Positions 61,901 through 64,000 of a DNA stretch of 64,000 bases are shown here, one piece after another. The position numbers and the translations under genes are program-made. This stretch comes from Lepidonotus clava (taxonomy: Eukaryota; Annelida; Polychaeta; Phyllodocida; Polynoidae): positions 71,176,374 to 71,240,373 of the forward strand of contig OW387133.1 of the NCBI GenBank assembly GCA_936440205.1. Direction: 5' to 3'. The notes beneath the pieces were generated by a model. It did no database searches and had not been told where the DNA came from. It worked only from the letters and a program-made list of their open reading frames with translations. Position 1 is the first letter of the stretch; every line of letters starts with the position of its first letter.

Positions 61901-64000
61901 CTGCTATTATGGGACGTGGGCCCCCGGGCACAGGTGAGTGAACGCAGGGCCGTGCTCTGTGCAGTCTCCGTCAGTCACAGAGCCCGCCACCACTGCCTGT
62001 GTGCCGCCGTCCCCAGAACCTACCTGCCTGCCTTCCACAGGTGTCACACTCACACCGACCACGCCACAGACCGGTGCTGTCACCCGACTGAGTCGGCCTC
62101 TTTTCATTTGCCGCCACATCCTGCAAACCTTGCTGGCCCGACATTGCCTTACCTTTGCCGAGGAACCACCTGTGTCAGGTGAAAACGAGAGGAGGATGTC
62201 GGTAGACAGGTATGGGACTGACATTCCGTTGGTGCCGGCAGCGTACAACACTACACCATTCCAAGACACCTAGCTCTCCCGGACAGACGTGGCCATGCTG
62301 CACAGTGTGAAAAGCACCGCCGGGCCATGGTTCATGTTGCATTGGGGCATTCACGGTTTTTTTGGTACATTTTTTTTCGTCGCCCCGACAGGGGATGAAT
62401 GGGCCGTCAACATGGTGGCCAGACCCCTAGCACACACACGGACAAAGGAGAGGATTCCGCCCTGAACATTAGCCATTCAGAGAGGTAACTATCAGTTAGT
62501 TGTAAGACGTTTATTTCCAGCTCCCACCAACCGTCCTGGTCTAGTTCACACGGTCCGGTTAGAGAGGTGGGTTGTTAATGTGAACCTGTATTCTTGCAGT
62601 CATGTCTTTTTATTTATTATACGTATATGTCGTAATGGAACTACTATATTACATGATTAATCGTTGTTCAAGTTACATTGAAAGTATTTTGGGTTTTGCT
62701 GTTTATTTGAGAAATGCCAAATTCTGGTTTATTTTGCCTATGAAGTCAAAATGAATATTGTCCATACAAGTGTTCTCAATTTGGACAAGAACACAAGTAT
62801 TTGAGCAAGAGGGGAGAGGTTATATTGATTTTAAGGAAGTTGGATTCTTTTTTCCCCTTCATGTTGGAAGTGGGTCACTGTATAATATACAGCACCCTCA
62901 GTTACAACTATCGCCATGGCGCTCCGGCAACGTTATGTCCATTTAGTTAACTGCAAATGACAGGCAATATAGATCATTTAAAGTACAACATACTTTAAAT
63001 CCTATATAGCTTATACGTGGTATTGGAATATATATAAATGTAGAACGCGTGCTGCTACCGGTACCCGAATCTGGCGGACATGAGTTTATAGCGTATGTTA
63101 GGTTTTTAAGTCCTCTATAAAAGTCGATGAAGACCAATCATAATTCATTTACCTTTAGGCAATACCCCCATGTCGTAATTTGATTGTTTCCCCGTATATG
63201 TAGGTGGCGATTTCAAAGTAAAGTATAGAAGTATTACATGACCTTTGCCTGCGGTTTTGCTAGAATATTCTTGTAAAACCTATAGTTACTGTAGTTCTGA
63301 GAGCATGCTCATGAAGTGAAGCCTTTACTTAACATTCGCAGAATGTCGCCATAGACATACAAGACGAGTAATTCGTTTGTTTTAAGGTTACACACACTCC
63401 ATGCGATGAGACTTTATGACCTTTTGGTTCCTCAGGCGCGGGAATATCAAGCAAATCTGACCTTGGCAAATTACAACACAATACCTGGCTATAGGAAGAG
63501 GTCGGGGCATGGTTGACATTCTCAACGCCTGATGTGTACCTCAAAAGAGCCTCACCTACTCCTGATCGAGCATTGACGTATAGCCGGTGGTACAGACAGG
63601 CCGGCCAGGTGGTTCTGATGACCACAGCACCTGTTCACCCTACCTGAGCAGGGGGTCGGGGGTTAACTGATGGGGTATTGTTGGCTGCCATCAGATATAG
63701 CCATCATTTGCCATAGTTCTTACCTGCAAAGCCATATCGTACCATCTTAGTGTTATGTCACAATATTGGATTTGTAAAATAGCCGTTGGAAAGTTACATA
63801 ATAAGACCCAAGACGTGTCAGTTGAAAAGCCAACGGTTGGAAGAGGACTGTTTCCTCTCAGGGTTTAATACGCCACGCTGTGGTTGTGGCACACCTGTGG
63901 TTTAACACCAGAATGCTCTCATTTAATGTTGAATCACCTCAAATACAAGTGCATTTGTCTCACAGTGGGATGACCGTGTGTTGGGCGCCATATGTCAGGT
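55932..64000. other. Gene-poor right end
   Basis: No gene established. GC-rich patches lie at about 58090-58380, 60060-60200 and 61690-62290. The last has overlapping frames in two plus registers and one minus register (longest plus 61718-62182), which suggests composition rather than coding. AT-rich DNA lies between. No RNA genes or transposon ends recognised. Confidence 0.4.

Noticed and set aside
61718-62273. Overlapping 154-, 111- and 120-codon frames as a gene
   Set aside because: Three mutually exclusive frames of similar length in a GC-rich island indicate composition; no homology recognised.
1-64000. Retrovirus-like, LTR or Polinton copies
   Set aside because: I saw no long terminal repeats and no polymerase, integrase or capsid-like protein stretches in any frame.

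Overview
The window is nuclear DNA from an animal, most likely a marine-type invertebrate. GC-rich coding exons sit in AT-rich introns with GT..AG signals, and there is one likely minor-spliceosome intron. Mobile DNA is mostly short non-autonomous DNA transposons, plus a tRNA-derived SINE with an (ATC)n tail. The species cannot be named from this sequence. A lophotrochozoan or an invertebrate deuterostome would fit; that is inference. Layout: (1) 98-4755, + strand, holds the last ten coding exons of a voltage-gated calcium channel alpha-2/delta subunit gene (CACNA2D family, closest by eye to the vertebrate alpha2delta-3/-4 C-terminus). Its 5' part lies off the left edge. (2) 4.8-11.9 kb is AT-rich and gene-free, with a 1.58-kb DNA transposon-like element (9247-10831) bounded by perfect 25-bp inverted repeats. 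(3) About 11.93-12.27 kb is a CpG-rich promoter-like patch that leads into a candidate first coding exon with a strong splice donor. (4) 12.3-64 kb is long and gene-poor, with GC-rich islands alternating with AT-rich DNA. It contains a short transposon (16873-17094), a 119-bp satellite array with a threefold higher-order repeat (25046-26645), a SINE (29705-29916), a nested transposon cluster (33965-35825), two exon-like blocks with splice signals and a poly(A) signal (39699-40065), a CAG/proline-codon-rich low-complexity block (about 42.7-45.1 kb), tetranucleotide repeats near 45.1 and 48.1 kb, and a CpG island at about 55.5-55.9 kb. The candidate first exon at 12.19 kb and the exon pair near 39.7-40.0 kb have compatible splice phase. 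They could form one small gene with a roughly 27-kb intron, but this is unproven and I recognise no family for it. The right-hand 50 kb resembles the regulatory landscape or large introns of a developmental gene rather than a gene-dense region. I saw no tRNA or rRNA genes, no CRISPR arrays and no recognisable retroviral, LTR or Polinton elements. Two points deserve most attention. The first is the minor-spliceosome-like AT-AC intron inside the alpha2delta gene, whose exact cut conflicts with the reading frame by two bases. The second is a charged insertion of about 50-60 residues in the same protein.
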